This document shows positions 32,980 through 41,447 of a stretch of DNA of 61,528 bases, one piece after another. The number at the start of each line of letters is the position of its first letter. The stretch's first letter is position 1. The notes beneath the pieces were generated by a model that was not told the DNA's origin, did not search any database, and saw only the letters and a program-made list of their open reading frames with translations. Source of the stretch: an uncultured bacterium (GTDB taxonomy: Bacteria; Verrucomicrobiota; Kiritimatiellia; CAIKKV01; CAITUY01); the NCBI GenBank assembly GCA_903908715.1, contig CAIVSY010000098.1, positions 1-61,528 on the forward strand, in the 5' to 3' direction. The position numbers and the translations under genes are program-made.

Positions 32980-33231
32980 TCAATAATGGTATCGCGCCTG
33001 TGCGATCAGAACAGCATCGCCCTCAACTTTGTAAACGAGTCGATGTTCGTCGTTGATTCTTCGCGACCAGTAGCCACCCAGTGCATGCCGGAGGGGTTCG
33101 GGTTTTCCGGTTCCTTTAAACGGGGTTCGAACCATCTCCTTGATGAGGTCGTTGATCCGCTTGAGCAACTTCCTGATCCTGATTTCGAAGCCAATCGAGT
33201 AGCCGAAGGAGGAGTCCTCCCCTTTTTTCAT
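32980..33231 (-). pseudogene. YoeB-family mRNA interferase toxin with scrambled N-terminus
   Basis: The last about 63 residues are a near-textbook YoeB/Txe toxin: [42 protein letters not shown] and a terminal ARYHY. The catalytic positions known from YoeB (Glu in KPEP, Arg in EHRLVY, the penultimate His) are all kept. From the ATG at 33231 the frame gives 83 residues, close to the normal 84. The first about 19 residues do not match the family, while another frame reads DWLRNQDQ just before KLLKRIN, like the expected YWQ..D segment. This points to a frameshift near 33190. No YefM antitoxin is visible upstream. It is either dead or translated with an aberrant N-terminus. Confidence 0.7.
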
Positions 33232-33616
33232 CTGCAACTGGTGTGGCCAAGTGTGCCCGGCCAGATTGGTGGCAGTTGGATGCCGACTTCTCTGCCAAGC
33301 GGAACCCGACCATATCAAACCGGGGAAGAGAGAGCAGAAGGGATGAAACCTCCGATCTCCCGCAGGGCGAGCGAACGCCCTGCATTACCTCGCAATACAC
33401 CAAGCCTCCGATGCCGAATGCACTTCAATCTTGCGACGTGTTACGTTTCCATGATACGTGTTACGAGAAATTCCGACAAAGATTCATGAAAGTTCGCCGC
33501 TCATGCAAATCATCCCCGGACACACCACAAGCCGCCGCTCACAGCGTCAACCCTTTACCGCACAAACCTGACAAAGGCCTTTCACGCACCTGACCAGACA
33601 GCAGGAGACAGTCAAC
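33232..33616. other. gene-free interval upstream of the cobalt/nickel transporter
   Basis: No antitoxin and no other gene can be supported here. It contains the two direct repeats at 33436-33465 listed separately. I looked for cobalamin riboswitch landmarks (a B12-box-like conserved core) and saw none. Confidence 0.45.
33436..33465 (+). promoter_or_regulatory. two 10-bp direct repeats, 20-bp period, upstream of cbiM
   Basis: ACGTGTTACG occurs at 33436-33445 and again at 33456-33465, exactly 20 bp apart, so both copies face the same side of the helix. Such spacing suits tandem binding of a regulator. They lie about 150 bp before the transporter start. A metal-responsive operator is inference. 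Confidence 0.45.
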
Positions 33617-34678
33617 ATGCACATGGCCGATGCCCTTGTCTCCCCCGCCGTGGGCGGAATATTATGGGCCGTATCCGGAGGACTCCTCGCCTTCTGCGCT
33701 CGGGACCTGCGTAAAACCCCGCGGGATAACCTGGTGCCTCTCATGGGCGTACTCGGTGCGTTTGTTTTCGCCGTCCAGATGATCAATTTCACAATCCCGG
33801 GTACCGGATCGAGCGGCCACCTCGGCGGAGGACTGCTCCTGGCCATACTGCTCGGACCCAATCCGGCTTTCCTCGTCCTGGCCTCCATCCTCACCGTCCA
33901 GGCTTTCTTCTTCGCGGATGGCGGACTCCTGACACTGGGCTGCAACCTGTTCAATCTCGGTTTCTTCCCCGCCTTTGTGGCCTATCCCCTCCTCTACCGC
34001 CCGATCGCGGGAACCAGCCCAGACCCCGCCCAAATCTGGACGGCTTCGATCATCGCCGCCATCGCAGGCCTCCAACTGGGCGCGTTCGGCGTTGTCCTGG
34101 AAACCCGGCTCTCCGGCCTTTCGGCATTGCCCTTCCAGACATTCCTCCTTGTCATGCTTCCCATACACCTGGCGATTGGAGCCGTCGAGGGAATCGCCAC
34201 CGCGGCCATCGTGACGTTTGTCATCAAGGCACGCCCGACCGTGTTCGCCTCCTCCTCCGAACCCGGAACCCTGCGTCCCATACTTCCGGGACTGGCCCTC
34301 GCCGCCCTCCTCGCCGGCGGCGCCGCCAGCTGGTTTGCATCCACCCACCCGGATGGCCTGGAATGGTCACTCGCCCGAATCACCGGAAACAAGGAAATGA
34401 TCCGCCCCGCATCCGAGATTCACAACCAGCTGGCCCATCTGCAGGAAAGAACGGCTTTCCTGCCGGACTACGGGTTCCGCCCGGCACAGCACGAAACCAC
34501 ACCTGCGGCGTCTGAAACCTCTGCCTGGCCGGCCGTTAATGCGGGAACCTCCCTGGCCGGCATCGTCGGGGGAATCGTAACACTGGCCCTGGCGGGAATC
34601 GCCGGGCTCGCGCTGAAAGCCATTCCGCTTCGCCACAAGACAGCGGAACAAAGCCGTGCCGGCGGGGAACATCCATGA
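33617..34678 (+). CDS. cbiM: cobalt/nickel ECF transporter substrate-binding component, CbiM-CbiN fusion
   Basis: A 353-residue S-component of an energy-coupling factor metal transporter. It begins MHMADALVSP; the N-terminal Met-His is the family's metal ligand region. Multiple membrane helices follow with MINFTIPGTGSSGHLGGG, TVQAFFFADGGLLTLGCN and HLAIGAVEGIATA, all CbiM/NikM hallmarks. The C-terminal part from about residue 210 has two more helices flanking a PDGLEWSL segment, the CbiN/PDGLE domain, so CbiM and CbiN are fused. A CAGGAG-type site precedes the ATG. It is coupled to cbiQ by ATGA. Cobalt versus nickel cannot be settled from sequence. Confidence 0.93.
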   Translation: MHMADALVSPAVGGILWAVSGGLLAFCARDLRKTPRDNLVPLMGVLGAFVFAVQMINFTIPGTGSSGHLGGGLLLAILLGPNPAFLVLASILTVQAFFFADGGLLTLGCNLFNLGFFPAFVAYPLLYRPIAGTSPDPAQIWTASIIAAIAGLQLGAFGVVLETRLSGLSALPFQTFLLVMLPIHLAIGAVEGIATAAIVTFVIKARPTVFASSSEPGTLRPILPGLALAALLAGGAASWFASTHPDGLEWSLARITGNKEMIRPASEIHNQLAHLQERTAFLPDYGFRPAQHETTPAASETSAWPAVNAGTSLAGIVGGIVTLALAGIAGLALKAIPLRHKTAEQSRAGGEHP

Positions 34679-35478
34679 CGGCATCCTGGCACGATCTGGC
34701 ACGAATGGAGGAACTGGGACGGATGGATACCCCCATACACCGCCTGGATGCCCGCGCCAAGGCCGTCGTCACGCTCGCGTTCATCGGCGTGGTGATGTCG
34801 TTCCCCCGCCTCACCCTCTCGGCGCTCACTCCGCTCCTGCTGTATCCCGTCTTCCTGCTGTCGGCAGGACGGATTCCCGCGCGCCCCATCCTGAAAAAAA
34901 TCCTTGTGGCCACCCCGTTCGCGCTGGCGGTCGGGCTCTTCAACCCCCTGCTGGACCGCCAACCGGTGGCCGCCATCGGCCCGGTGCCGGTCAGCGGCGG
35001 ATGGGTGTCCCTGCTTTCGATCCTGATTCGGTTCCTCCTGACCTCCGGTGCGGCGCTGGCCCTCGTGGCCTGTACCGGCATGCACCGCCTCGGCGCCGGC
35101 CTGGAACGCATCGGCGTCCCGCGCATATTCGTTTCGCAGCTGCTCTTTCTCCACCGTTACCTGTTCGTCATTTCGGATGAGGCGGGCACCATGCGGCGCG
35201 CCGTCGAAATCCGGTCCGGGGGAAACCGCACCCTGCGTTTGCGCGGATTCGCCTCGCTCGCCGGGCAACTCCTGATCCGTTCCATGGACCGCGCGGACCG
35301 CGTGTATCGCGCCATGGTGGCGCGCGGATTCGACGGGCAGATCCGGATACCGCGCGAAACGGCGTTCGGGTGGCGTGATGCGGCCTTTATCGCCTTTTCC
35401 CTCGCCTTCTTTGCCGCCGCGCGCCTTTGGAATCTGGCTGAAATCCTGGGCCGCCTGTGCACGGAGACATTCCCATGA
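34675..35478 (+). CDS. cbiQ: ECF transporter transmembrane component CbiQ
   Basis: A 267-residue T-component. It has the characteristic N-terminal TPIHRLDARAKAVVTLAFI and the coupling-helix motifs RAVEIRSGG and the later YRAMVARGFDGQIRI, where the Ala-Arg-Gly signature contacts the ATPase. Five to six hydrophobic helices are visible. The start overlaps the cbiM stop and its stop overlaps the cbiO start, each in ATGA, so the complex is expressed from one tightly coupled operon. Confidence 0.93.
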   Translation: MTASWHDLARMEELGRMDTPIHRLDARAKAVVTLAFIGVVMSFPRLTLSALTPLLLYPVFLLSAGRIPARPILKKILVATPFALAVGLFNPLLDRQPVAAIGPVPVSGGWVSLLSILIRFLLTSGAALALVACTGMHRLGAGLERIGVPRIFVSQLLFLHRYLFVISDEAGTMRRAVEIRSGGNRTLRLRGFASLAGQLLIRSMDRADRVYRAMVARGFDGQIRIPRETAFGWRDAAFIAFSLAFFAAARLWNLAEILGRLCTETFP

Positions 35479-36218
35479 ACCCCATGGCCATCGAAGTCCG
35501 GAACCTGTTCTTTTCCTACCCCGACGGCACCGAAGCGTTGCGCGGCGTGTCGTTGAATATCGAGCCGGGCAGCGCCGTGGCGCTCGTCGGCGGAAACGGC
35601 GCCGGCAAGTCGACCTTGTTGCTTCACCTGAACGGATACCTGCCTGTGGAGCGCGGGGAAGTGCGCATCGGAAACACCCGGATAACCCGTGAAACCGCCG
35701 CGCTGGCACGCAAGGCGGTAGGCATGGTGTTCCAGAATCCCGACGACCAGTTGTTCATGCCGACCGTGGCCGAGGATGTGGCCTTCGGCCCGCTGAACGC
35801 CGGATGGCCCGCCGCGGAGGTGCAGCGCCAGGTGGCCTCCGCCCTTGCGCGCGTCGGCATGGAGTCCGTGCGGGACCGCCCGCCGTACCGGCTCTCTGCC
35901 GGGGAAAAGCGCGCCGTCGCCATTGCCACGGTGCTGGCCATGAGTCCCGACATCCTGGTCATGGATGAACCATCGTCCTACCTGGACCCGCGTGCGCGCC
36001 GCCGCCTGATTACCCTGCTGCGTTCATTCGACCACACCAGGATCGTGGCCACACATGACCTCGAAATGGTGGTGGAAGTCTGCTCACGCGTGATCGTCAT
36101 GGATGCCGGCAGGGTTGTCGCGGATGGACCGGTCGGGGATGTGCTGGATAATGAGGAACTGATGCTGGCCCACGGACTGGAGCGCCCCCATATCCTGCGC
36201 CACCACCACCCGCATTGA
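35475..36218 (+). CDS. cbiO: ECF transporter ATPase CbiO
   Basis: A 247-residue ABC ATPase. Walker A is VGGNGAGKSTLLLHLNG, the Q-loop FQNPDDQLFMPTVAEDVAFG, the signature RLSAGEKRAVAIATVLA, Walker B ILVMDEPSSYLDP and the switch His ATHDLEM. QNPDDQLF is typical of ECF-class ATPases. The protein ends LRHHHPH, a histidine-rich tail that could bind Co or Ni. The ATG at 35475 overlaps the cbiQ stop. It completes a CbiMN-Q-O cassette. Only one ATPase is present, as in group I ECF systems. Confidence 0.95.
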   Translation: MNPMAIEVRNLFFSYPDGTEALRGVSLNIEPGSAVALVGGNGAGKSTLLLHLNGYLPVERGEVRIGNTRITRETAALARKAVGMVFQNPDDQLFMPTVAEDVAFGPLNAGWPAAEVQRQVASALARVGMESVRDRPPYRLSAGEKRAVAIATVLAMSPDILVMDEPSSYLDPRARRRLITLLRSFDHTRIVATHDLEMVVEVCSRVIVMDAGRVVADGPVGDVLDNEELMLAHGLERPHILRHHHPH

Positions 36219-36255
36219 CCCTGGACGTCCGCCTTTCCGCCTGCGGACTTGGAGT

Positions 36256-36284
36256 TTGCCTGACAGCTTCGACTGGGCTATTTT
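36256..36284 (+). promoter_or_regulatory. probable promoter of the 36339 gene cluster
   Basis: TTGCCT (36256-36261) and TATTTT (36279-36284) are spaced by 17 bp, in the 120-bp gap after cbiO. A small GTCCGC..GCGGAC hairpin just upstream (about 36229-36249) may end the cbi transcript, although it lacks a T-run. Confidence 0.45.
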
Positions 36285-36338
36285 ACCCCTTCTAAAGGAG
36301 AGGCGGCGTGCGGAGGAATCCGCATCAGGCGGAGCTAT

Positions 36339-36995
36339 ATGATTCGAACCCTGATATTGAGCCTGGGGCTGGCAGTCTTGATAGGACTCGGGATTGTCTT
36401 TGTGATCCTGCCCGTGGGCTGGAAGCCCCTGCCGTTGGTCTTTATGGCGGCGGTGATGGCGTTTCTGCTGGTTCAACTCAAACCGGCGCAGGACTCAAGC
36501 GGGGATGCGCCGGGAGGGGAATCGCCCGGCGGGTGGGCACAGGATCGCCCGGCAGAACCGGACCAGCAGGACAAGCCGAAGCTTGGTGATTTGCGACGGG
36601 CAAACCGTATTCTTGGGCCGGTCATCGCAGGGATGATCATCGATCTGGTGGACTTTGCAACCTTTGGCCCGGTGGGGCTGGTGCTGGGTTTCCCTTTTGG
36701 CGGCTTGGCCGGTTATTGGATGGGCCGGGCTCTGGGTTTCGGCACACGAGGTTCAATTTGGTGCGGGATCGCCTCGGGTGTCTATTGCACGATCCCGGGA
36801 ACGGAATTCATTCCGCTCGCCACAATTGTCGGGGCCTGTGCCCGGTTTAAGGAACCTGCCCGGAGCCGCAAAAGGAAAAAACAGAAAAAAACCAGGACGA
36901 CTTCAAAAGCCACCGCTCTCGAGCCGCCTGCCTCAACTGGCAGTCATGACCCTTCGCCTGCCCCGCCGGATTCGCCAGCCGCCTCCACCCCATGA
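36339..36995 (+). CDS. hypothetical membrane protein with basic, proline-rich tail
   Basis: A 218-residue protein of unknown function. Two N-terminal helices (LILSLGLAVLIGLGIVFVIL and LPLVFMAAVMAFLLVQL) are followed by a hydrophilic linker (residues about 48-85). A glycine-rich hydrophobic pair comes next (GPVIAGMIIDLVDFATFGPV; VLGFPFGGLAGYWMGRALGF), then IPGTEFIPLATIVGACARF, and a basic tail RSRKRKKQKKTR ending in a Pro/Ser/Thr-rich stretch. Glycine-zipper-like helices suggest helix packing in the membrane. GGAG lies 5 nt before the ATG. The SASA esterase starts 13 bp after its stop, so they are probably co-transcribed. Confidence 0.7.
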   Translation: MIRTLILSLGLAVLIGLGIVFVILPVGWKPLPLVFMAAVMAFLLVQLKPAQDSSGDAPGGESPGGWAQDRPAEPDQQDKPKLGDLRRANRILGPVIAGMIIDLVDFATFGPVGLVLGFPFGGLAGYWMGRALGFGTRGSIWCGIASGVYCTIPGTEFIPLATIVGACARFKEPARSRKRKKQKKTRTTSKATALEPPASTGSHDPSPAPPDSPAASTP

Positions 36996-37008
36996 ACAGG
37001 AAGAATCC

Positions 37009-37962
37009 ATGAAAAGAATGTGCTGGCTGTTCCTCGCCTTTTCAAGCCTGGCCCACTTCTCCCAGGCCGAGGAGATCGATCTCTTTCTGCTCGCGGGACA
37101 GTCCAATGCCCAGGGCTGGATGGGCGATGCCCTGTACTACCCAAGGGATACCAACAGGCTCGACCGCTCGATTCGATTCTACTGGGTCACCCCCTGGTTC
37201 AGTTCATCCAACGGGAAGTGGGCCACGATTCAAGCACAAGGCGGGCAATTCCGCAGCGGGCATTTCGGGCCCGAGGTGACCTTCGCCCGTTGCCTGAAGG
37301 AGGCCGGCTATAATCCGGCCGTATTCAAGTACACACTGGGCAGCACGAGCATCGCGCAAGACTGGAGGGGCCCCGGGGACGGCGGGATGTATGATCAGAT
37401 GGTAGCCAATTTCAAGAGGGCCTCGGAACTCCTGCGCAAGCAGGGCCATACCATCCATGCCCGCGGCTTTGTCTGGATCCAGGGCGAAAGCGATGCCGCC
37501 ACCCGGGAAACAGCAGACGCCTACCAGGCCAGACTCCGTATGCTTCTGGATGACTTGCGCCGGAATGTCATCCGGAATCCGGAATTGACCATTATCCTGG
37601 GCGTGGACGAACAACATCCCTATGTCGTCGCCCACCCGCAAGTGGTCCACGCTCAGCAGGCATTGGCAAAAGAGATGAAACAGGTCGTCTTCACCAGTAT
37701 GATCGGGCTGGAAAAGGCCGACCCCACCCACCTGACCCCGAAAGGCCTGGAGGAACATGGCAGGCGCATTTTTGCAGCCTACAGGAAAATCGCCGGGAAG
37801 GCGGATTCACCAGGTTCGACGACGAACCTGAAAGCCGGCTCGACCGGACCGGCGGGATCGGATTCCCATTCAACAGCGCAGGTCAATTGTGGTATGAAGC
37901 CTGCACCGGGCGACAGCAGCAAAGCAGCCGCCCGTCCCGGACAGGAAAGGAAAGAGCAATGA
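37009..37962 (+). CDS. secreted sialate O-acetylesterase-type (SASA/CE6-like) hydrolase
   Basis: A 317-residue SGNH-fold esterase. A signal peptide (MCWLFLAFSSLAHFSQA) is followed directly by DLFLLAGQSNAQGW, with nucleophile Ser32. The block GFVWIQGESDAA is the second conserved SASA element, and DPTHLTPKG carries the catalytic Asp/His pair. The last about 50 residues are low-complexity. Family members remove O-acetyl groups from sialic acids or xylan. The start at 37009 is fixed by the signal peptide. Its stop overlaps the start of the LamG-like gene (ATGA), so the two secreted proteins are translationally coupled. Confidence 0.88.
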   Translation: MKRMCWLFLAFSSLAHFSQAEEIDLFLLAGQSNAQGWMGDALYYPRDTNRLDRSIRFYWVTPWFSSSNGKWATIQAQGGQFRSGHFGPEVTFARCLKEAGYNPAVFKYTLGSTSIAQDWRGPGDGGMYDQMVANFKRASELLRKQGHTIHARGFVWIQGESDAATRETADAYQARLRMLLDDLRRNVIRNPELTIILGVDEQHPYVVAHPQVVHAQQALAKEMKQVVFTSMIGLEKADPTHLTPKGLEEHGRRIFAAYRKIAGKADSPGSTTNLKAGSTGPAGSDSHSTAQVNCGMKPAPGDSSKAAARPGQERKEQ

Positions 37963-39077
37963 ATGGAAACACGATCGGACCCGTTAAGGGCGCCTTGACC
38001 GCGACGGTGTGTCTCACACTAATGACGTCCGGATGGACCTCCGCAGCCACCACGGCAGCAGGCACGCCGTCCTGGCCGGCCGACACCAACCAGCTGGTCT
38101 TCCTCTGGAAGAACGGCGATCGGGTCCGCTCGCCCAGTGTGGCATACGACAAGACCGGCACACCCCTCATCTCCTACGGACCCGTTGCGCGGGGCAACGC
38201 CATCTACGGCCGCCACTACGAAATGCTGCTGCGGAGCGGCTCGTTCCATGCGAACCGCCTGGGCGACTACCTCTCTGCGGCTGTGGCAAAGGAAAAGGCA
38301 CTGTCGTTCGAAGCCTTCATCGTGCCGCCACGAAAAGCGCCCGCCGCCCAGGGCCGCATCGTTTCCTACACCACGGCATCCGGCGAGACACTGTTCGGCC
38401 TCGTCCAGCGGGACGACAAGATCCTCCCGGCCCTGAAGGACACCGCCGCCCAGGCGGACTGGAAACCGCTGATGACCCTGGCCGACACCCGGCCTTTCCA
38501 CCTGGCCATCCGCTGCGCATCCGGCGAGGTCATCGCCTGGCGCGACGGCAAGGAGGCAGGCCGGATCCAGATCGAGGCGGATTTCGCAGGATGGAAACCC
38601 GGCGAGCTGGTATTCGGCGATTCCTTCGCCGGCGGGGAGAACTGGCCGGGCAGACTGGAGGGCATCCTGCTCTACAGCCGGGGCCAATCCGCATCCGAAG
38701 TACAGCAGGACGCAATCGCATACGCCGCACTGACATCCGTGCGCCAACCCGTTCCGCAGGTGCGCTTCACCGGGACACTCCTGCGGCGCTCCGACTCCGA
38801 AACAGCCATCGATCCCTACTTCCGCGCACTGGCCTTGTTTGAATACAAGGTCGACAAGGTACTCGCCGGAACCTTCACGGGAGAGAAGATCCTTGTCTAC
38901 ACGTGGACGGTGATGCACAAAAAACTCCTGCCGGACGCGGAACGGCCTGTCGGCAAACCGTACGAGGTTGTCGTGGAACCGTTCGAGTCTCAGCCGCAGC
39001 TCGAATGCGAATTGCAGTTCGACACATTCGATCGCGATTTCAGCCTTCCTGTGTTCTACGACGTCGGCGCGGAGTGA
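37959..39077 (+). CDS. secreted LamG/concanavalin-like domain protein
   Basis: A 372-residue protein with a signal-like N-terminus (GALTATVCLTLMTSGWTSAA). The middle is a jelly-roll concanavalin/LamG-like domain: SLSFEAFIVPP-type strand (KALSFEAFIVPP), TRPFHLAIRCASGEVIAWRD, then GELVFGDSFAGGENWPGRLE and GILLYSRGQSASEV, the usual last strands of LamG_3 domains. A C-terminal about 110-residue domain (RFTGTLLRRSDSETAIDPY to the end) is unrecognised. Such proteins bind glycans or occur with esterases and sulfatases. Coupling to the SASA esterase suggests joint action on an extracellular polysaccharide. Confidence 0.75.
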   Translation: MNGNTIGPVKGALTATVCLTLMTSGWTSAATTAAGTPSWPADTNQLVFLWKNGDRVRSPSVAYDKTGTPLISYGPVARGNAIYGRHYEMLLRSGSFHANRLGDYLSAAVAKEKALSFEAFIVPPRKAPAAQGRIVSYTTASGETLFGLVQRDDKILPALKDTAAQADWKPLMTLADTRPFHLAIRCASGEVIAWRDGKEAGRIQIEADFAGWKPGELVFGDSFAGGENWPGRLEGILLYSRGQSASEVQQDAIAYAALTSVRQPVPQVRFTGTLLRRSDSETAIDPYFRALALFEYKVDKVLAGTFTGEKILVYTWTVMHKKLLPDAERPVGKPYEVVVEPFESQPQLECELQFDTFDRDFSLPVFYDVGAE

Positions 39078-39109
39078 AACCACCCGGCCGATGAAGAAAT
39101 GGAAGATCT

Positions 39110-40111
39110 ATGAATTCAAGGGAAAGGGTACGACGGACATTGGAGTATTCGAACCCCGAACGCGTGGCTCGATCCTACGGTGATTCCGATCTCGCCTGGG
39201 CAAAATACAGCACGGCGACGCGAGCCACGGAGTGGCGCGAAACCTCCGGCGGCCACTGGGAATCAACCGATGAATGGGGAAATCTGTGGGCGCGGCTGGA
39301 CGCGACCTCCAAAGGCGAGGTGGTCAAGGGCGTGCTGGATGACCTGGCCGATGTCGATGCATATGAACTCCCCGACTACTCCCGCACCGGCGACTATGCC
39401 TGTGTATCGGCCTGCCGCGCCTCGGCCCCGGATAAATGGCTCGTCGGATCCCTGCCGGGCTTTGCCTTCAACATCGCCCGGAAAATGCGGAAACTGGAAC
39501 AGTACCTTGTCGACCTGCTGGCCGAACCCGAAATCATGCACGGACTGCATGACAGGATCGACCGGATGCTGGAGGACATGATCCGGAACTATGCCGCCGC
39601 CGGTGTCGACAGCGTGATGCTGGCCGAGGACTGGGGCACGCAGAACCAGACACTCATCAGCCCCGCCTTGTGGCGGGAGGAGTTCTTCCCCCGTTTCCGG
39701 AAACTCTGCGGCCTGGCGCACAGCCTCGGGGTCAAAGTCTTCATGCATTCCTGCGGGCAGATCGAAGGCATTGTCCCCGGCCTCATCGAGGCGGGCATCG
39801 ATGTCCTGCAGTTTGACCAGCCGGATTTGCACGGGATCGATGTCCTCGCGGCACACCAGGAGAAATCGAGGATTACCTTCTGGTGCCCCGTGGACATCCA
39901 GAAGGTGCTGCAGGAACGCAACGAGGAAACCATCCGGCGGAAGGCCAGGGAAATGCTGGACAAGCTCTGGCGCGGAAGGGGCGGATTCATTGCCGGATAT
40001 TATTCCGACAATGCCTCGATCGGCCTGGAACCGAAGTGGCAGGATTACGCATGCGACGAATTCGAAAGGGAGGGCATTTCCGCCCGCTACGCCGACGGCC
40101 AAAGGAAGTGA
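39110..40111 (+). CDS. UroD/MtaA-like protein, HSCG subtype
   Basis: A 333-residue UroD-superfamily barrel. It begins MNSRERVRRTLEYSNPERVA, the usual start of MtaA/CmuA-like methyltransferases. VDSVMLAEDWGTQ (Asp174) matches the conserved acidic strand, and KVFMHSCGQIEG (His213, Cys215) is the HxC zinc motif of methylcobalamin-dependent methyltransferases. A further Cys259 (ITFWCPVD) could be the third ligand. Likely function: methyl transfer between a corrinoid or thiol and an unknown partner, or demethylation of a methylated compound; no corrinoid protein gene adjoins. GGAAG precedes the ATG. It is followed by an MFS transporter and a second UroD-like gene. Confidence 0.82.
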   Translation: MNSRERVRRTLEYSNPERVARSYGDSDLAWAKYSTATRATEWRETSGGHWESTDEWGNLWARLDATSKGEVVKGVLDDLADVDAYELPDYSRTGDYACVSACRASAPDKWLVGSLPGFAFNIARKMRKLEQYLVDLLAEPEIMHGLHDRIDRMLEDMIRNYAAAGVDSVMLAEDWGTQNQTLISPALWREEFFPRFRKLCGLAHSLGVKVFMHSCGQIEGIVPGLIEAGIDVLQFDQPDLHGIDVLAAHQEKSRITFWCPVDIQKVLQERNEETIRRKAREMLDKLWRGRGGFIAGYYSDNASIGLEPKWQDYACDEFEREGISARYADGQRK

Positions 40112-40176
40112 GCCTGCCGGATCCGGCGCCGTTTCGCCTTCCCCATCCCCCCGCGTTGTGATATAGGCGCGCCCTC

Positions 40177-41382
40177 ATGAAGCGATATGCCGTACTCACT
40201 TCCGCCGTACTCCTGCAACTGGGGCTCGGCGGCATCTATGCCTGGAGCACGTTTGTTCCGGTCCTGCGGAATGACTACGGCTACTCCGCCGCACAAACCC
40301 AGTTCATTTTCGGCCTCACGATCGCGATCCTTTCGTTCGGAGCCATCATCAGCGGCCGCCTCCAGGATCTCTTCGGCCCCCGCCTGACCGCCTGCCTGAG
40401 CGCCGTGCTGACCGGCTTCGGATACCTGACAGCCGGATGCCTCGGGGATCATTTCTGGGGGCTCCTGCTGGGCATCAGCGTTCTCTGCGGAATGGGCGTA
40501 GCCTTCGGTTACATCACCGCCCTCGCCACAGGGGCAAAATGGTTCCCGGAACGCCGCGGACTCGTGACCGGACTTGTGGCCGCCGGATACGGCTGCGCCG
40601 CCATCCTCCTCTCGGCCGCCGCCGCTGTCCTCCTGGCGCGCGGCTGGGGAGTCCTGCGTATCTTCCGGCTGATCGGATGCGTCTATGGCCCCCTGCTCTT
40701 CCTGGTGGCCCTCACACTGTCCGTACCGCCCGGCTCTCCCGTCACGGTCGTGCAGAAGTTCCGCCGACTCGATCTCCTCACCGATTCACGGTTCTGGCGC
40801 CTCACAATCGGGATCTGCTGCGCAACCTATCCCGGCCTGGCCCTCATCGGCGCATTGAAACCGATCGGCACCTGGCATGGATTCGACCTGGTCACAGCCA
40901 CCGCGTCCATTTCCGCCCTCGCGCTCGGAAACGGCCTCGGCCGTATCTCCTGGGGCGCCATTCATGACCGGCTCAAGAGCCCGAAGGTCGACCTGCATCT
41001 CCTCGCAGTGGTGTGCCTCTCGGTCCTGATCTTCGCCGCCGGCGGCCTGTCCCGCTGGCCCTTCCTGCTGTCGTCCTTCCTCCTGGGTTTCGGCTACGGC
41101 GGCGCCCTCGTGGTATTCCCCTCGGAAGTCTCCCGCATCTACGGCGTCCATGTCATGGGATCGGTCTACACGCTGGTGCTGGCCGGACATGGGATCGCCG
41201 CCATCGTCGCCGCACCCCTGACCGGCCTCGGCGTGGATCTCACCGGCGGATACTGGCCCGGCATGCTCCTCGCCTTCCTCGTGGCGTTCGCGGGCCTCCT
41301 CGCCAACTCTTTCATTGACCGGCGCAGTTCCCGCGAAATCCTCCCTCAAGAACCGCGGATGAACCCGGCCGAACCCGCTTGA
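40177..41382 (+). CDS. MFS transporter, oxalate/formate antiporter (OFA)-like
   Basis: A 401-residue major facilitator with 12 predicted helices. It opens with LLQLGLGGIYAWSTFVPVL, the OFA-family start. An inverted-topology loop motif, GRLQDLFGPR, follows helix 2, then GMGVAFGYITALATGAKWFPERRGLVTGL. The second half repeats the pattern with LGRISWGAIHDRL and YGGALVVFPSEVSRIYG. OFA members export or exchange small carboxylates, but many have unknown substrates. Its place between two UroD-like genes suggests it carries their substrate or product. This is inference from position only. Confidence 0.85.
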   Translation: MKRYAVLTSAVLLQLGLGGIYAWSTFVPVLRNDYGYSAAQTQFIFGLTIAILSFGAIISGRLQDLFGPRLTACLSAVLTGFGYLTAGCLGDHFWGLLLGISVLCGMGVAFGYITALATGAKWFPERRGLVTGLVAAGYGCAAILLSAAAAVLLARGWGVLRIFRLIGCVYGPLLFLVALTLSVPPGSPVTVVQKFRRLDLLTDSRFWRLTIGICCATYPGLALIGALKPIGTWHGFDLVTATASISALALGNGLGRISWGAIHDRLKSPKVDLHLLAVVCLSVLIFAAGGLSRWPFLLSSFLLGFGYGGALVVFPSEVSRIYGVHVMGSVYTLVLAGHGIAAIVAAPLTGLGVDLTGGYWPGMLLAFLVAFAGLLANSFIDRRSSREILPQEPRMNPAEPA

Positions 41383-41447
41383 CTTGACTTTCCCGCCACA
41401 CCGGATAATTCTACGCGGCAAATCGCGAATCCATGGAGGACAACCAC

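Noticed and set aside
33120-33140. GGTTCGAACC as a tRNA T-loop
   Set aside because: No acceptor stem, anticodon arm or CCA context can be drawn around it. I found no tRNA in the window.
33243-33593. A 116-codon + strand frame as a possible YefM antitoxin
   Set aside because: It is on the opposite strand to the toxin and has no similarity to YefM/Phd motifs.
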